This document shows, one piece after another, positions 7,932-15,733 of a stretch of DNA of 46,980 nt. Under the pieces are notes generated by a model. It did no database searches. It saw nothing but the letters and a program-made list of their open reading frames with translations, and had not been told where the DNA came from. A program made the translations under genes and the position numbers. Each line of letters opens with the position of its first letter. Position 1 is the stretch's first letter. This stretch comes from Acidobacteriaceae bacterium (lineage in GTDB: Bacteria; Acidobacteriota; Terriglobia; Terriglobales; Acidobacteriaceae), in the NCBI GenBank assembly GCA_003139095.1, contig PLHW01000014.1, positions 41,687 to 88,666 on the forward strand, in the 5' to 3' direction.

Positions 7932-8840
7932 ATGGCAGAAGGACGATCGCGGATCTGGATTTGGGTTTTGGTGGGATGCGGACTTTTTGTGCTGTTCGCT
8001 GCGGCGGTGATTACGCTGGTGTATTTCAGCTTCGGCGGGAGCGAGGAAGAGTCGTTCTCGGGATTCGGGCCGAAGATTGCGGTCGTGGAACTTGATGGCG
8101 TGCTGCTTTCTCCCAAGCAGGTGGTGAAACAGCTGAAGGACTTTGCGGATGACGATTCGGTTAAGGCGATCGTCATTCACGTGAATTCGCCGGGCGGAGG
8201 AGTGGCCGCGTCGGAGGAAATTTACCGCGAAGTGAAGCGGATTCGCGACGAGAAGAAGAAGCGGATTGTGGCGTCGATTGAAACGGTGGGAGCGAGCGGC
8301 GCATATTATGTAGCTTCGGCGACCAACAAAATTTATGCGGACAAAGGAAGCATCGTCGGATCGATTGGCGTGATTGCCGAGTGGGTGAACTACGGCGAGC
8401 TGCTGAAATGGGCGAAACTGGAGCCGATCACGATGAAGGCGGGCGAATTCAAAGATACGGGCAGCCCGACGCGCGAGATGACTCCGGCGGAGAAGCAGTA
8501 TTTCCAAGGCATGCTCGACAACATGCATGCGCAGTTTATTCAGGCGGTGGCGGACGGGCGGCATGAAAAAGTTGAAGAAATTCGTCCCCTGGCGGATGGA
8601 AAAGTCTGGACCGGCGAAGAAGCGCTGCCGCTGAAACTGATCGACCAGATTGCGGATTTTGAAGGCGCGGTGAAGGATACGGCGCGGGCCGTGAATATTT
8701 CTGGCGAGCCGTCGCTGGTCTATCCGCAAAAGGAGAAGCGATCGGTGTTGGACATGATGTTTGGCGACGTTTCAGATTACTTGCCGACGCGGGAGAAGAT
8801 GCTGGAGCAGGAAGTGAGTTTCTTCTATTTGTGGAAATAA
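7932..8840 (+). CDS. sppA: Signal peptide peptidase SppA
   Basis: This 302-residue membrane-anchored serine protease of family S49 (short, single-domain form) digests released signal peptides. One transmembrane segment lies at about residues 8-34. The Ser/Lys dyad is visible: S122 in VGASGAYYVASA and K174 in GEFKDTGSPTREM. The oxyanion region is IHVNSPGGGVAAS. The start ATG 7932 gives the expected short cytoplasmic N-terminus. Length and motifs agree with bacterial SppA of about 300 residues. Confidence 0.92.
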   Translation: MAEGRSRIWIWVLVGCGLFVLFAAAVITLVYFSFGGSEEESFSGFGPKIAVVELDGVLLSPKQVVKQLKDFADDDSVKAIVIHVNSPGGGVAASEEIYREVKRIRDEKKKRIVASIETVGASGAYYVASATNKIYADKGSIVGSIGVIAEWVNYGELLKWAKLEPITMKAGEFKDTGSPTREMTPAEKQYFQGMLDNMHAQFIQAVADGRHEKVEEIRPLADGKVWTGEEALPLKLIDQIADFEGAVKDTARAVNISGEPSLVYPQKEKRSVLDMMFGDVSDYLPTREKMLEQEVSFFYLWK

Positions 8841-9148
8841 CGCCGTCACTCGACGCGTGAAGCACAGAAGAATCTGGCAGGCGAGTCGTCAAGCTTGGTG
8901 CGGGCCGGGTTGGATACCGACCGTTCGAAATAGCCGCTGGATACGGGGGCACGCAGGCCCGGGATGGCTTGCGGCTTTTAATCCAGCAGCCTTCCCTCAC
9001 GCGAGAAAGGACGCCGCACCGATCCATGTACTATCGCCGATATTTGATGTTGGACTCCTTCACAATGACTTTGATTTACAAAAAGCGAACAAGATCAGTT
9101 TTGACATGAGAGCGACGGAGAAGCGATATAGAGTGAACGGGCAAGTCT
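8841..9148. other. Spacer without a supported gene
   Basis: This 308-bp spacer after sppA can be read as open frames, but none has protein-like composition or a ribosome site. I see no tRNA, terminator or strong repeat in it. Confidence 0.5.
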
Positions 9149-9520
9149 ATGCTTTGGGAGCAAGTGCGACGAGGTCTTCGCAACGTCCGGCGTGTCCTAC
9201 GACTGGAGCGGCAGCTCAACATTGAGGAACTATGTGAACTCGCGCAAGCGATCCGCGATTATGGGCAAATGATCCAATCGCAGGAGAATTGGTCAGCAAC
9301 GCCGCCACAATACATTATCGTCGAGATTCCCGAATTAGCTTTTCGATTCAGAGAGACGCCGCGAACGATAAAAGATGCGATCCTAGTGCTGAACCTTTTG
9401 GGCGTCGCTGACCCACTTCCTCGCAAACAGCAATGTTGGAAACTGAAACTGGCAGAAATCCCCACAAAGCGCGAATATGAAAAGGCCGCTCACCGTCTGC
9501 TCGACCGTGCGGCGAGTTGA
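9149..9520 (+). CDS. Hypothetical protein
   Basis: This 123-residue frame starts at ATG 9149. The second half looks like a real folded protein (PPQYIIVEIPELAFRFRETP, then IKDAILVLNLLGVADPLPRK), with alternating hydrophobics and a basic C-terminus. No family is recognised and the ribosome site is weak. Its less GC-rich, non-core-like composition suggests acquired DNA. A second tiny frame follows 21 bp downstream, possibly in the same transcript. Confidence 0.4.
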   Translation: MLWEQVRRGLRNVRRVLRLERQLNIEELCELAQAIRDYGQMIQSQENWSATPPQYIIVEIPELAFRFRETPRTIKDAILVLNLLGVADPLPRKQQCWKLKLAEIPTKREYEKAAHRLLDRAAS

Positions 9521-9541
9521 GCAGTAAACTTCGTTGCGCCC

Positions 9542-9715
9542 ATGCTGACTCTGGATCAAATCGGACAGGAACTCAGAGCCATGGGGCAGCTTGACACTGT
9601 GTTTCTTCTCGAAGAGAAACATACAGCTGAAGCAATGACTGCATTTAGAAAACGCCAAGAACGCAAACGGGAATTGCTCGAACTCGCCAAGGCGCAGCAA
9701 ACCAAGAGTGGATAA
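9542..9715 (+). CDS. Small hypothetical protein (57 aa)
   Basis: A short frame from ATG 9542 to TAA 9713-9715 begins MLTLDQIGQELRAMGQLD and ends in a charged helix (KRQERKRELLELAKAQQTKSG). The amphipathic pattern is typical of a small helical protein. There is no clear ribosome site. It may be the second gene of a two-gene unit with the preceding frame. Confidence 0.35.
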   Translation: MLTLDQIGQELRAMGQLDTVFLLEEKHTAEAMTAFRKRQERKRELLELAKAQQTKSG

Positions 9716-9768
9716 GACGCTGTGGAAATCTTATCGACCCACTACCGTGAAGTCAGATCGATTCGGCG

Positions 9769-9799
9769 GTGTCAGACACTTATGCCATAAGGACTGACC
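9769..9799. repeat. Nested inverted repeat in a gene-free spacer
   Basis: CTTATG-C-CATAAG (9779-9791) is flanked by GTCAG (9771-9775) and CTGAC (9794-9798), giving a nested palindrome. It could be an IS end, a protein binding site or an RNA hairpin. The rest of the 9716-10061 spacer contains no gene or RNA I can support. Confidence 0.45.
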
Positions 9800-10061
9800 T
9801 GGGATCCGGGCGGATCACAATTCGCGTGCCCGAGATTTTGGGGAAGTGTGGGCCGGTGAAGAGGCGCTCGGCTTTGCCCAACACGCCGCCTCCGGAGGCC
9901 CCCGAAATCTGGTGAGCGCGCCCCCATGTCCTTGTGATGGCTCCGAACCTGGGCGGGCGCGGCTACCCTACCGGAGTGAGCAGACAAGATTGGCAAACAC
10001 GAGGGGCCGCGAGTTGTGCGGCCCTCAATGTGCGCTTGGCGTGGAATTCGCGAAGAGTGTC

Positions 10062-10523
10062 TTACTGCTTGTCGTAGACCGCGGTGTAGTGCACTTTCTT
10101 GCCTTCTGGATTGGTTGCGTTGACGGTGACGGTGCGGGTTTTGCCGTCAGCGGAAACCACGATGGTGCCGGTGGCCGTCACTTTGCCGTCCTTCTTGTTG
10201 GTCAGTTCCAGCTTGTGGTCGCTGATCTTTTTATAGGCGCGGGTATCGGCAGACGGATCGCCCACCAGCGGATAATCTTTGCCGTCGAACTTGCCGGTCC
10301 ACTCGTTGTGGGTAGCTTTGCCATCGGCGTCGACGCCGTCCACCGTGACCTTAGTGTTGTCGCCGGCGGCCTCATAAACGACCGTGTTGTTTTTCGCGGC
10401 TTTCGGCGGGAATTTTGATTTGGCGTCGTTCAGCTTCCAGGTGCCCATCTGGGGGCTGGCGAAGCTAAGCGTCAGCGCGGCAAAGCAGGTGGCGATCGTC
10501 AATGCGATCGTTCTTATTTTCAT
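10062..10523 (-). CDS. Secreted hypothetical protein, beta-rich
   Basis: This 153-residue protein starts at ATG 10523 with GGAGAGC upstream. Residues 1-23 are a signal peptide (ALTIATCFAALTLSFA, cleavage near SFA-SP). The mature part opens with GTWKLNDAKSKF and then consists of short repeated beta strands (DNTKVTVDGVDADGK, TATGTIVVSADGKTRTVTV), like a lipocalin or meander beta-barrel. Proteins of this kind are common in soil acidobacteria and have no assigned role. It is divergent from the DUF6599-like gene. Confidence 0.7.
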   Translation of the reverse strand: MKIRTIALTIATCFAALTLSFASPQMGTWKLNDAKSKFPPKAAKNNTVVYEAAGDNTKVTVDGVDADGKATHNEWTGKFDGKDYPLVGDPSADTRAYKKISDHKLELTNKKDGKVTATGTIVVSADGKTRTVTVNATNPEGKKVHYTAVYDKQ

Positions 10524-10713
10524 CTTGCTCTCCTAGTGCGGAAGTGCCGGAGTTGAGCGGCGAGCCATCGTCGTCGTTTCGGGGGTGAATGTCAAGGTCG
10601 GGAGGCCCGACTTGTCCGGAAGGCGCGACCGCCGGCGACGGGGGATGCCAACTGGAAACTTTCGCGGGCTGCCGGTAGTCTAATCGAGTAGTGTGGTGCG
10701 GCGTTTATTCCGA

Positions 10714-11880
10714 ATGAAATTCTCCCATCTTCTGTTTGTTTTCCTCGTGGTTGCGGGTTGCTGCGCTTCGGCGATGGCTGCGGATTCGCACGGCGCGGAT
10801 TCGCCCACCTCGAGTTCGCCCGCCTCGACTTCCGTCCTGCCGAAGCAATTTGGCGGCTGGCAGATGGCCGACTCGTCAACGAATAGCGGGGACGCGGTTG
10901 TGGCCGATCCCGCGAATGCAGCCGTCCTTAGAGAATACGGATTCAAAACGGTTGAGAAAGCCGAATACACGCGCGATGACGGGCGCCATCTGACGATTAA
11001 GGCCGCCGTGTTTGACGATGCCAGCGGGGCGTATGGGGCGTTCACCTATTATCAGAATCCGGAGATGCTGGAGGAAAAGATTGGCGAGCGAGCGTGCTCG
11101 TTTGGCAATCGCGTGCTGTTTTTTCAGGGGAACGTGCTGGTCGACGCGGTGTTCGACAAGCTGAGCGTGATGTCAGCGGCGGAATTGCGGGAACTGGCGG
11201 GCGCGGTGCCGAAACCCGCGGGGAGCACGGGCAAGCTGCCGCCATTGCACAATTATCTGCCGGCGCGCGGATATCAAAAAAATACCGCCAAGTACATTCT
11301 GGGGCCGGTGGCGCTGGACCGGCTGGGCGCGCCGCTTGCGAGCTCAATGGTCGATTTCAAGTCGGGCGCGGAGGTGCTGCTCGGGAAGTACACGGCGGGG
11401 GCGGGCGATGCGACGCTGATGCTGATTGAGTATCCGACGCCGCAGATCGCGGCGGAGCGGTTGCGGCAGATCGATGCGGCGCACCAGGTGACCGCGCAGC
11501 AACCCGGCATGGCGACGATTTTGGATGTGGGACCGTTCTTCGACAAGCGAACTGGGCCAATCGTGGCGATTGCAGCGGGGCCGCTTTCGCAGAGTGAGGC
11601 GCGGGCGCTGCTCGGGTCGGTGAGCTACGAGGCCGACGTCACGTGGAACGAGAACACATACGCGACGAAGAAAGACAATCTGGCGAATCTCCTCTTTAAT
11701 GTGATTCTGCTGTGCGGAATTTTGATAGGGCTGGCGCTGGTGGTGGGAGTGGGATTTGGCGGGATTCGGATCATGGCAAAGCGGCTTTTTCCGGGGCGGG
11801 TGTTTGACCGGCCGGAGGAGACCGAAATCATCAGTTTGCACCTGGAGGATCGGGCACCGGGGGGATCGGGCGGACGGTAA
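10714..11880 (+). CDS. DUF6599-like secreted/membrane protein
   Basis: This 388-residue protein is read from ATG 10714 (MKFSHLLFVF), which places the signal peptide at the N-terminus; a GTG 21 bp upstream is possible. The body matches my recollection of DUF6599 (FGGWQM, then AAVLREYGFKTVEKAEYTRD, DASGAYGAFTYYQNPEM, FFQGNVLVDAVFDKLSVMSA). A single C-terminal transmembrane helix (LLFNVILLCGILIGLALVVG) anchors it with the main domain outside. The cytoplasmic tail is about 45 residues. The biological role is unknown. Confidence 0.72.
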   Translation: MKFSHLLFVFLVVAGCCASAMAADSHGADSPTSSSPASTSVLPKQFGGWQMADSSTNSGDAVVADPANAAVLREYGFKTVEKAEYTRDDGRHLTIKAAVFDDASGAYGAFTYYQNPEMLEEKIGERACSFGNRVLFFQGNVLVDAVFDKLSVMSAAELRELAGAVPKPAGSTGKLPPLHNYLPARGYQKNTAKYILGPVALDRLGAPLASSMVDFKSGAEVLLGKYTAGAGDATLMLIEYPTPQIAAERLRQIDAAHQVTAQQPGMATILDVGPFFDKRTGPIVAIAAGPLSQSEARALLGSVSYEADVTWNENTYATKKDNLANLLFNVILLCGILIGLALVVGVGFGGIRIMAKRLFPGRVFDRPEETEIISLHLEDRAPGGSGGR

Positions 11881-12006
11881 GTGACTCAATCGAAGTCTGT
11901 TAAGGGAGAAAATGGGCGGTTTTGTACCGTTTTGAGACGGTTTATCGAGTTGTGGACCACGCTTGTAAGCTATTGAAAACAGGACTATTTAAGGCACAAA
12001 ATTTAC

Positions 12007-12034
12007 TTGACACCCGGGTTTTCCGGCCCATAAG
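12007..12034 (+). promoter_or_regulatory. Candidate sigma-70 promoter
   Basis: TTGACA at 12007-12012 and CATAAG at 12029-12034, with 16-bp spacing. No open frame starts downstream within the next 90 bases, but a terminator-like hairpin lies there, so the promoter may drive a small RNA. Confidence 0.4.
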
Positions 12035-12040
12035 ATTCCC

Positions 12041-12130
12041 GCAGAAAGTTCTGATGGGTTTCTAAGTTCCGTTGGAACTATTCTCCCTTGAAGAAAAGGC
12101 TGCCCAGTTGCCGGGTGGCCTTTTCGTTTT
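12041..12130 (+). ncRNA. Candidate small RNA
   Basis: Promoter-like boxes at 12007-12034 and a terminator-like hairpin at 12094-12127 bracket about 90 nt with no open frame. Inside is a second hairpin, AGTTCC-GTT-GGAACT at 12065-12079. It resembles no RNA family I can name. The call rests only on this promoter-hairpin-terminator layout. Confidence 0.3.
12094..12130 (+). terminator. Terminator-like hairpin
   Basis: AAAAGGC and GCCTTTT form the outer stem, with CCC/GGG inside after a 2-nt mismatch, followed by TTTTCGTTTTT. The rest of the 11881-12255 spacer holds a weak 5-bp hairpin at 11926-11941 (ACCGT/ACGGT), which may end the DUF6599-like transcript. Confidence 0.6.
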
Positions 12131-12255
12131 TGGCTTCGAACCTCGAGTCGCGAGCAAGCGGGCGCGAGTCGCAGTTCGCACAGAATCGAGTCCGCTGAAA
12201 CTTCGCACGGTCGGCACGCGTATTGTCTAGGGAACGAAGAGAAATGGAGGCGAAC

Positions 12256-12744
12256 ATGTTTTGCGATCAATGTGGCGCGCAATTACAGGCGGGGCAGATG
12301 CATTGCGTGCGCTGCGGGAAAGCGATTACCGGCCCTTTGGAGTATGGGAAGACGCGAGTGCGAGAGCACGTCAAGCTGGTGGGAATCTTGTGGATGGCAT
12401 ATTCGGCGCTGCACGTGGTGGGCGGACTGATTGTCCTGCTGATTGGAAAGTTCGTGGTGGTGAGGATCGGTGAAATTCCGAATGGCCCGCCGCCGGAAGT
12501 GATGGCGTGGCTGCCGGCGCTGGTCACCACGATCGGCTGGCTGTTGTTGGTAAAAGCGGGCGTCGGCATCGCAGTGGGCTGGGGTTTGTTGCAGCATGAG
12601 GAGTGGGCACGGGTGTTCGCGCTGGTGGTGGCGTTCGTTGCGCTGTTGAACGTTCCGATTGGGACGGGGATTGGAATTTATACGCTGTGGGTGCTGCTGC
12701 CGTCAAAGTCGGAGGAAGAGTATCGGGCGCTGGCGGCGGCATAG
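12256..12744 (+). CDS. Zinc-ribbon integral membrane protein
   Basis: This 162-residue protein starts at ATG 12256, with GGAGG 5 nt upstream; this is better than the in-frame ATG at 12244. The N-terminus is a zinc ribbon with two CxxC knuckles (FCDQCG and HCVRCG). Three hydrophobic stretches follow (about residues 38-58, 80-103 and 112-140), giving a small polytopic membrane protein. No specific function is known for such DUF-type zinc-ribbon proteins. Confidence 0.72.
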   Translation: MFCDQCGAQLQAGQMHCVRCGKAITGPLEYGKTRVREHVKLVGILWMAYSALHVVGGLIVLLIGKFVVVRIGEIPNGPPPEVMAWLPALVTTIGWLLLVKAGVGIAVGWGLLQHEEWARVFALVVAFVALLNVPIGTGIGIYTLWVLLPSKSEEEYRALAAA

Positions 12745-12747
12745 GGC

Positions 12748-12782
12748 AGTTCTCAGGTGTCAGGTTTCGGGGTCCAGTTCTC
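12748..12782. repeat. Heptamer tandem array (5 x 7 bp)
   Basis: Units are AGTTCTC, AGGTGTC, AGGTTTC, GGGGTCC, AGTTCTC, in exact phase. The array begins just after the zinc-ribbon gene and lies upstream of the tRNA gene. Confidence 0.75.
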
Positions 12783-12897
12783 AAAGTGCTCTTGCTTGTC
12801 GGGGCCTTCGCGCCAGGGAGCGGACGAATTGAACTGGGGGCGGACGACTTCGGTTATGCGTTTGCCGTGAAAGTGAAATGATAGAATCGGTTGACGG

Positions 12898-12973
12898 GCC
12901 GACGTAGCTCAGTTGGTAGAGCAGCCGATTCGTAATCGGCAGGTCACCAGTTCAAGTCTGGTCGTCGGCTCCA
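12898..12973 (+). tRNA. tRNA-Thr (anticodon CGT)
   Basis: This 76-nt cloverleaf has acceptor arms GCCGACG/CGTCGGC, D-arm GCTC-AGTTGGTA-GAGC, anticodon loop TTCGTAA between GCCGA and TCGGC, T-arm CCAG-TTCAAGT-CTGG, discriminator T and encoded CCA. Anticodon CGT reads ACG (Thr). A TAGAAT box at 12882-12887 could be its -10 element. Confidence 0.95.
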
Positions 12974-13165
12974 TATTTCTCGGGCCGTGCACTGGGTTCG
13001 CGGCGCAATGCCCGCCTCTGGACTTTGCGCCGGGCTTACCGTTTCGTGCTGACGCCCGCACTCCGCACTCGCCTGCCAGATTCGTACCGTACCCGTCCGG
13101 TTGCCCCTACCCCCGACTGCGGGCCAGTTTTGGCATGCGCGGCGGCGCGGGTCTCATCTCTCTAT

Positions 13166-13206
13166 TTCGAACTATATTTCGAATCTACTTACGAATCTAT
13201 TTCGAA
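13166..13206. repeat. Phased TTCGAA palindromes
   Basis: TTCGAA at 13166, 13178 and 13201, with the near match TACGAA at 13190, lie 11-12 bp apart. The group overlaps the stop codon of the response-regulator gene. The rest of the 12974-13196 spacer shows nothing else. Confidence 0.5.
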
Positions 13207-14360
13207 GCGCTCTTGACGAACGAGAGCGTGGTCGCGGGCATCGACGTAAGCATTTCGGAGGCGACCATTTTGCGGGCCAGCAGGTTCTTGAGCTTGAGGA
13301 TGAGCGGCGGAGTGACCTCCTGGCCTTTGGAGATGACGAGGCTGCCGTCGACGCTGCGAACCTCACCTTGAACGATCATGCCGGGGGAGAGCATGTCGAT
13401 GCGGCACTTGCGAACCTCGCCTTCCTCGGCGTTGGGATCGAGGGAGATCAGGGCGTTAAAGAACTCCGGATTGAAACCCTTGTTTTGCCGGGACAGGGTG
13501 TGGACTGCCTCGGTACGGGAAACGCCGCGCTGGATCAGCCGCTCGTACTCGAGCGTGAGGCGGAGGATTTCGGCAGCCTGCCGCATATCCATGGGAGCGG
13601 ACTCGTCCATTGCATGGCTGGGGCTGTTTTGATTTCGGATCATCCAGGCGATGGGCTCAAGGCGGGGAATCTTGGAGAGAAGTCCGAAGGCGACGGTGGG
13701 GTGCGATTCGAATTGGGCCTGCTCGCTGTCGGAGAGCTTCCCGCCGCTGTAAACGGCGTCGATGGTCTCTGGGGCGAGGGTGACACAGCCCAGTTGGGAC
13801 ATCATGGCGGCGACTTCGTATTGCCAGGGATTGCCGAGCTTCATCAGGGTAACGACCTGATGGATGTACCGGCGGGCGCGTTCGGCGCGACTGAAGGCGG
13901 CGGGATTGACCAGGCTGAGGACTTCTGTGAGGACCTGAATGCAGCCACTGAGAGTCTGCTCGAGCAACTGGCTTTCGGCGGTGACGAGCCGATACTGCAC
14001 GAGCGCGGCGGTGAGGGTCTTGGCCATCATCTCTTTGCTGCAAGGCTTATTGAGGAAGCGGAAGATGCTGCCTTCATTGATGGCGACGACGGCCGTATCC
14101 ATATCCGAGTTGCCGGTGAGCATGACGCGGACGGTGTTGGGCGATTCGAGTTTGACCTTGTTGAGGAACTGAATGCCATCCATGCCGGGCATTCTCATGT
14201 CGGAGACCACGACCGCATAGGGCCCGTTGCTGGCGATGTTTTTGAGCGCCGGCTCGCCGCCGAGAGCGGTATCGATGGTAAACTCGCGGGCCAATATGCG
14301 CCGGAATCCATCCAGGATGTTGCTGTCGTCGTCGACGAGCAGGATCTTCTCAGGCATCAT
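13197..14360 (-). CDS. Response regulator: REC plus degenerate HD-GYP domain
   Basis: This 387-residue protein has an N-terminal receiver domain with D11/D12 and phospho-acceptor D54 (VVSDMRMPG). From about residue 150 a helical output domain aligns by eye with HD-GYP phosphodiesterases (IDAVYSGGKLSDSEQAQFES, HPTVAFGLL). The metal-binding HD pair is replaced: where AAxxHDxG is expected it reads AAMMSQLGCV, and the GYP loop is missing. It therefore probably cannot hydrolyse cyclic di-GMP and may only bind a partner. A C-terminal segment (about 310-380) looks like a small beta domain. AGGA lies 8 nt before ATG 14360. It is the last gene of the kinase operon, 77 bp after the REC-HDOD gene. Confidence 0.82.
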   Translation of the reverse strand: MMPEKILLVDDDSNILDGFRRILAREFTIDTALGGEPALKNIASNGPYAVVVSDMRMPGMDGIQFLNKVKLESPNTVRVMLTGNSDMDTAVVAINEGSIFRFLNKPCSKEMMAKTLTAALVQYRLVTAESQLLEQTLSGCIQVLTEVLSLVNPAAFSRAERARRYIHQVVTLMKLGNPWQYEVAAMMSQLGCVTLAPETIDAVYSGGKLSDSEQAQFESHPTVAFGLLSKIPRLEPIAWMIRNQNSPSHAMDESAPMDMRQAAEILRLTLEYERLIQRGVSRTEAVHTLSRQNKGFNPEFFNALISLDPNAEEGEVRKCRIDMLSPGMIVQGEVRSVDGSLVISKGQEVTPPLILKLKNLLARKMVASEMLTSMPATTLSFVKSASK

Positions 14361-14437
14361 TTTGTGTTTCCTTTCACTTGCGTCTTTTCCGGCGCGCCTT
14401 CGCGGGGCGTTTTTTCCGGTGCGTTCTCTCCGGTTGG

Positions 14438-15733
14438 TTAGCCGGAGGACGCCTGTTTCTTAGCTGCGGAGGCGGATTCCTTCACCCGTTTTTCCGCTGC
14501 GAGTTTTTCTTCCATCGCCTGTTGTTTTGCCGCGGTGTCCGCGGCAAAAAGACCGCGCCACACCTCGACCTTCGGGCCGAACCCGAGGGCCTCGAGGTAG
14601 CCCAGATCGATTCGTGTATCGCGGTTCAAAGGGGACGAATCGACGGAGGCGACGATGGCGTCGGCGGCATGGACCGCGGTGAGGGAGGAAAACTCAGTCT
14701 CGGCGCTCGCGGCCGGACAATGGTGAAAGGCCACCGCGCGCACTAGTGGCAGGGGGAGGCCCCAGATGCTCATCAGGTAGGCTCCGATCTCGGCATGGGT
14801 GCAACCGAGAAGCTTGCGCTCGGTGCTCTCGAGTTCGCCGACCTCTTGCGCGGGGGGCTCTTTGCGCTCCACGATGAGGCGATACTCGACCGGCATCTCC
14901 GACAACAGGACCGCCTTGCCGACATCGTGGAGAAGTCCGGCGGTAAAGCATTCTTCGACCAGCGGCTTGGCCACGCCTTCGGAGGTCGCGATGTGCTGAG
15001 CGAGCGAGGCGGTGGACACACTGTGATCCCATAAAACAGGCAAGTAGGCGGCCACTTTGGGGTTGCCATCGAACTGAGAGAAGACATGAACCGACAAAAC
15101 CAGCATGCGCACGGCCTCCGTGCCGATCAGAGACATGGCTTGCAGGAGACTGGTGACGCGGCCGGAGGCGCCAATGAAAGCGGAGTTCGCCAGTTGCAGG
15201 ATCTTGGCGGCCATTCCAACATCCTTGGCAATGATCCGTTCCAGTTGCGCGATGGAGGGATCCTCGAGGCGCAGAGCGGCGGTGAGTTCTTCGTAGATGA
15301 TAGGCAGGCTGGGGAGTGACTTCAGACGGGCGACAATCGTCTTGAGAGCCTGGTTGGCGAGCAGATCGCGCGTGGCGAATGCCTGGGTGAGGCGGGAAGC
15401 CAATTCCTGGGGGTCGCAAGGCTTGGACAGGAATTGGTGAGTGAGGGAGAGCGAGCGATAAAGAGCGGCGCGGCTGGACTGGCCGGAAAGCACCATGCGC
15501 ATGACATCGGGATGGCGCTGCTTGGTGTGCTCGAGGAGTTGAGCGCCGTCCATGACGGGCATGCGCATATCGGTGATGATGGCGTCATAGGGCTTCTCGT
15601 CGAGCGCGCGCAGGGCGGCCTCGCCGCTGCCCACGAAATCCATCTCCCAGTCTCCGCGCATGCCATGCAGAGCGCGGCGCAGGCCACTGAGAATCATGGC
15701 GTCGTCATCGACAAAGAGCAGGCGCTTGGGCAT
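14438..15733 (-). CDS. Response regulator: REC plus HDOD domain
   Basis: This 431-residue protein has a receiver domain (acidic pocket DDD at 9-11, phospho-acceptor D55 in ITDMRMP, K in SKPC), followed by an HDOD domain from about residue 130 (LPSLPIIYEELTAAL, AKILQLANSAFIG, TAGLLHDVGKAVL). HDOD proteins are usually signalling scaffolds rather than proven hydrolases. The C-terminus is a charged Ala/Lys/Glu-rich helix. The start ATG shares one base with the kinase stop codon (TAATG), so the two are translationally coupled. Confidence 0.9.
   Translation of the reverse strand: MPKRLLFVDDDAMILSGLRRALHGMRGDWEMDFVGSGEAALRALDEKPYDAIITDMRMPVMDGAQLLEHTKQRHPDVMRMVLSGQSSRAALYRSLSLTHQFLSKPCDPQELASRLTQAFATRDLLANQALKTIVARLKSLPSLPIIYEELTAALRLEDPSIAQLERIIAKDVGMAAKILQLANSAFIGASGRVTSLLQAMSLIGTEAVRMLVLSVHVFSQFDGNPKVAAYLPVLWDHSVSTASLAQHIATSEGVAKPLVEECFTAGLLHDVGKAVLLSEMPVEYRLIVERKEPPAQEVGELESTERKLLGCTHAEIGAYLMSIWGLPLPLVRAVAFHHCPAASAETEFSSLTAVHAADAIVASVDSSPLNRDTRIDLGYLEALGFGPKVEVWRGLFAADTAAKQQAMEEKLAAEKRVKESASAAKKQASSG

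Noticed and set aside
8857-9225. 122-residue frame after sppA
   Set aside because: Trp/Arg/Pro-rich, no ribosome site, and overlaps the more protein-like frame at 9149.
13101-14441. 446-residue plus-strand frame opposite the response regulator
   Set aside because: Antisense shadow; the minus strand has a clear receiver domain and ribosome site.
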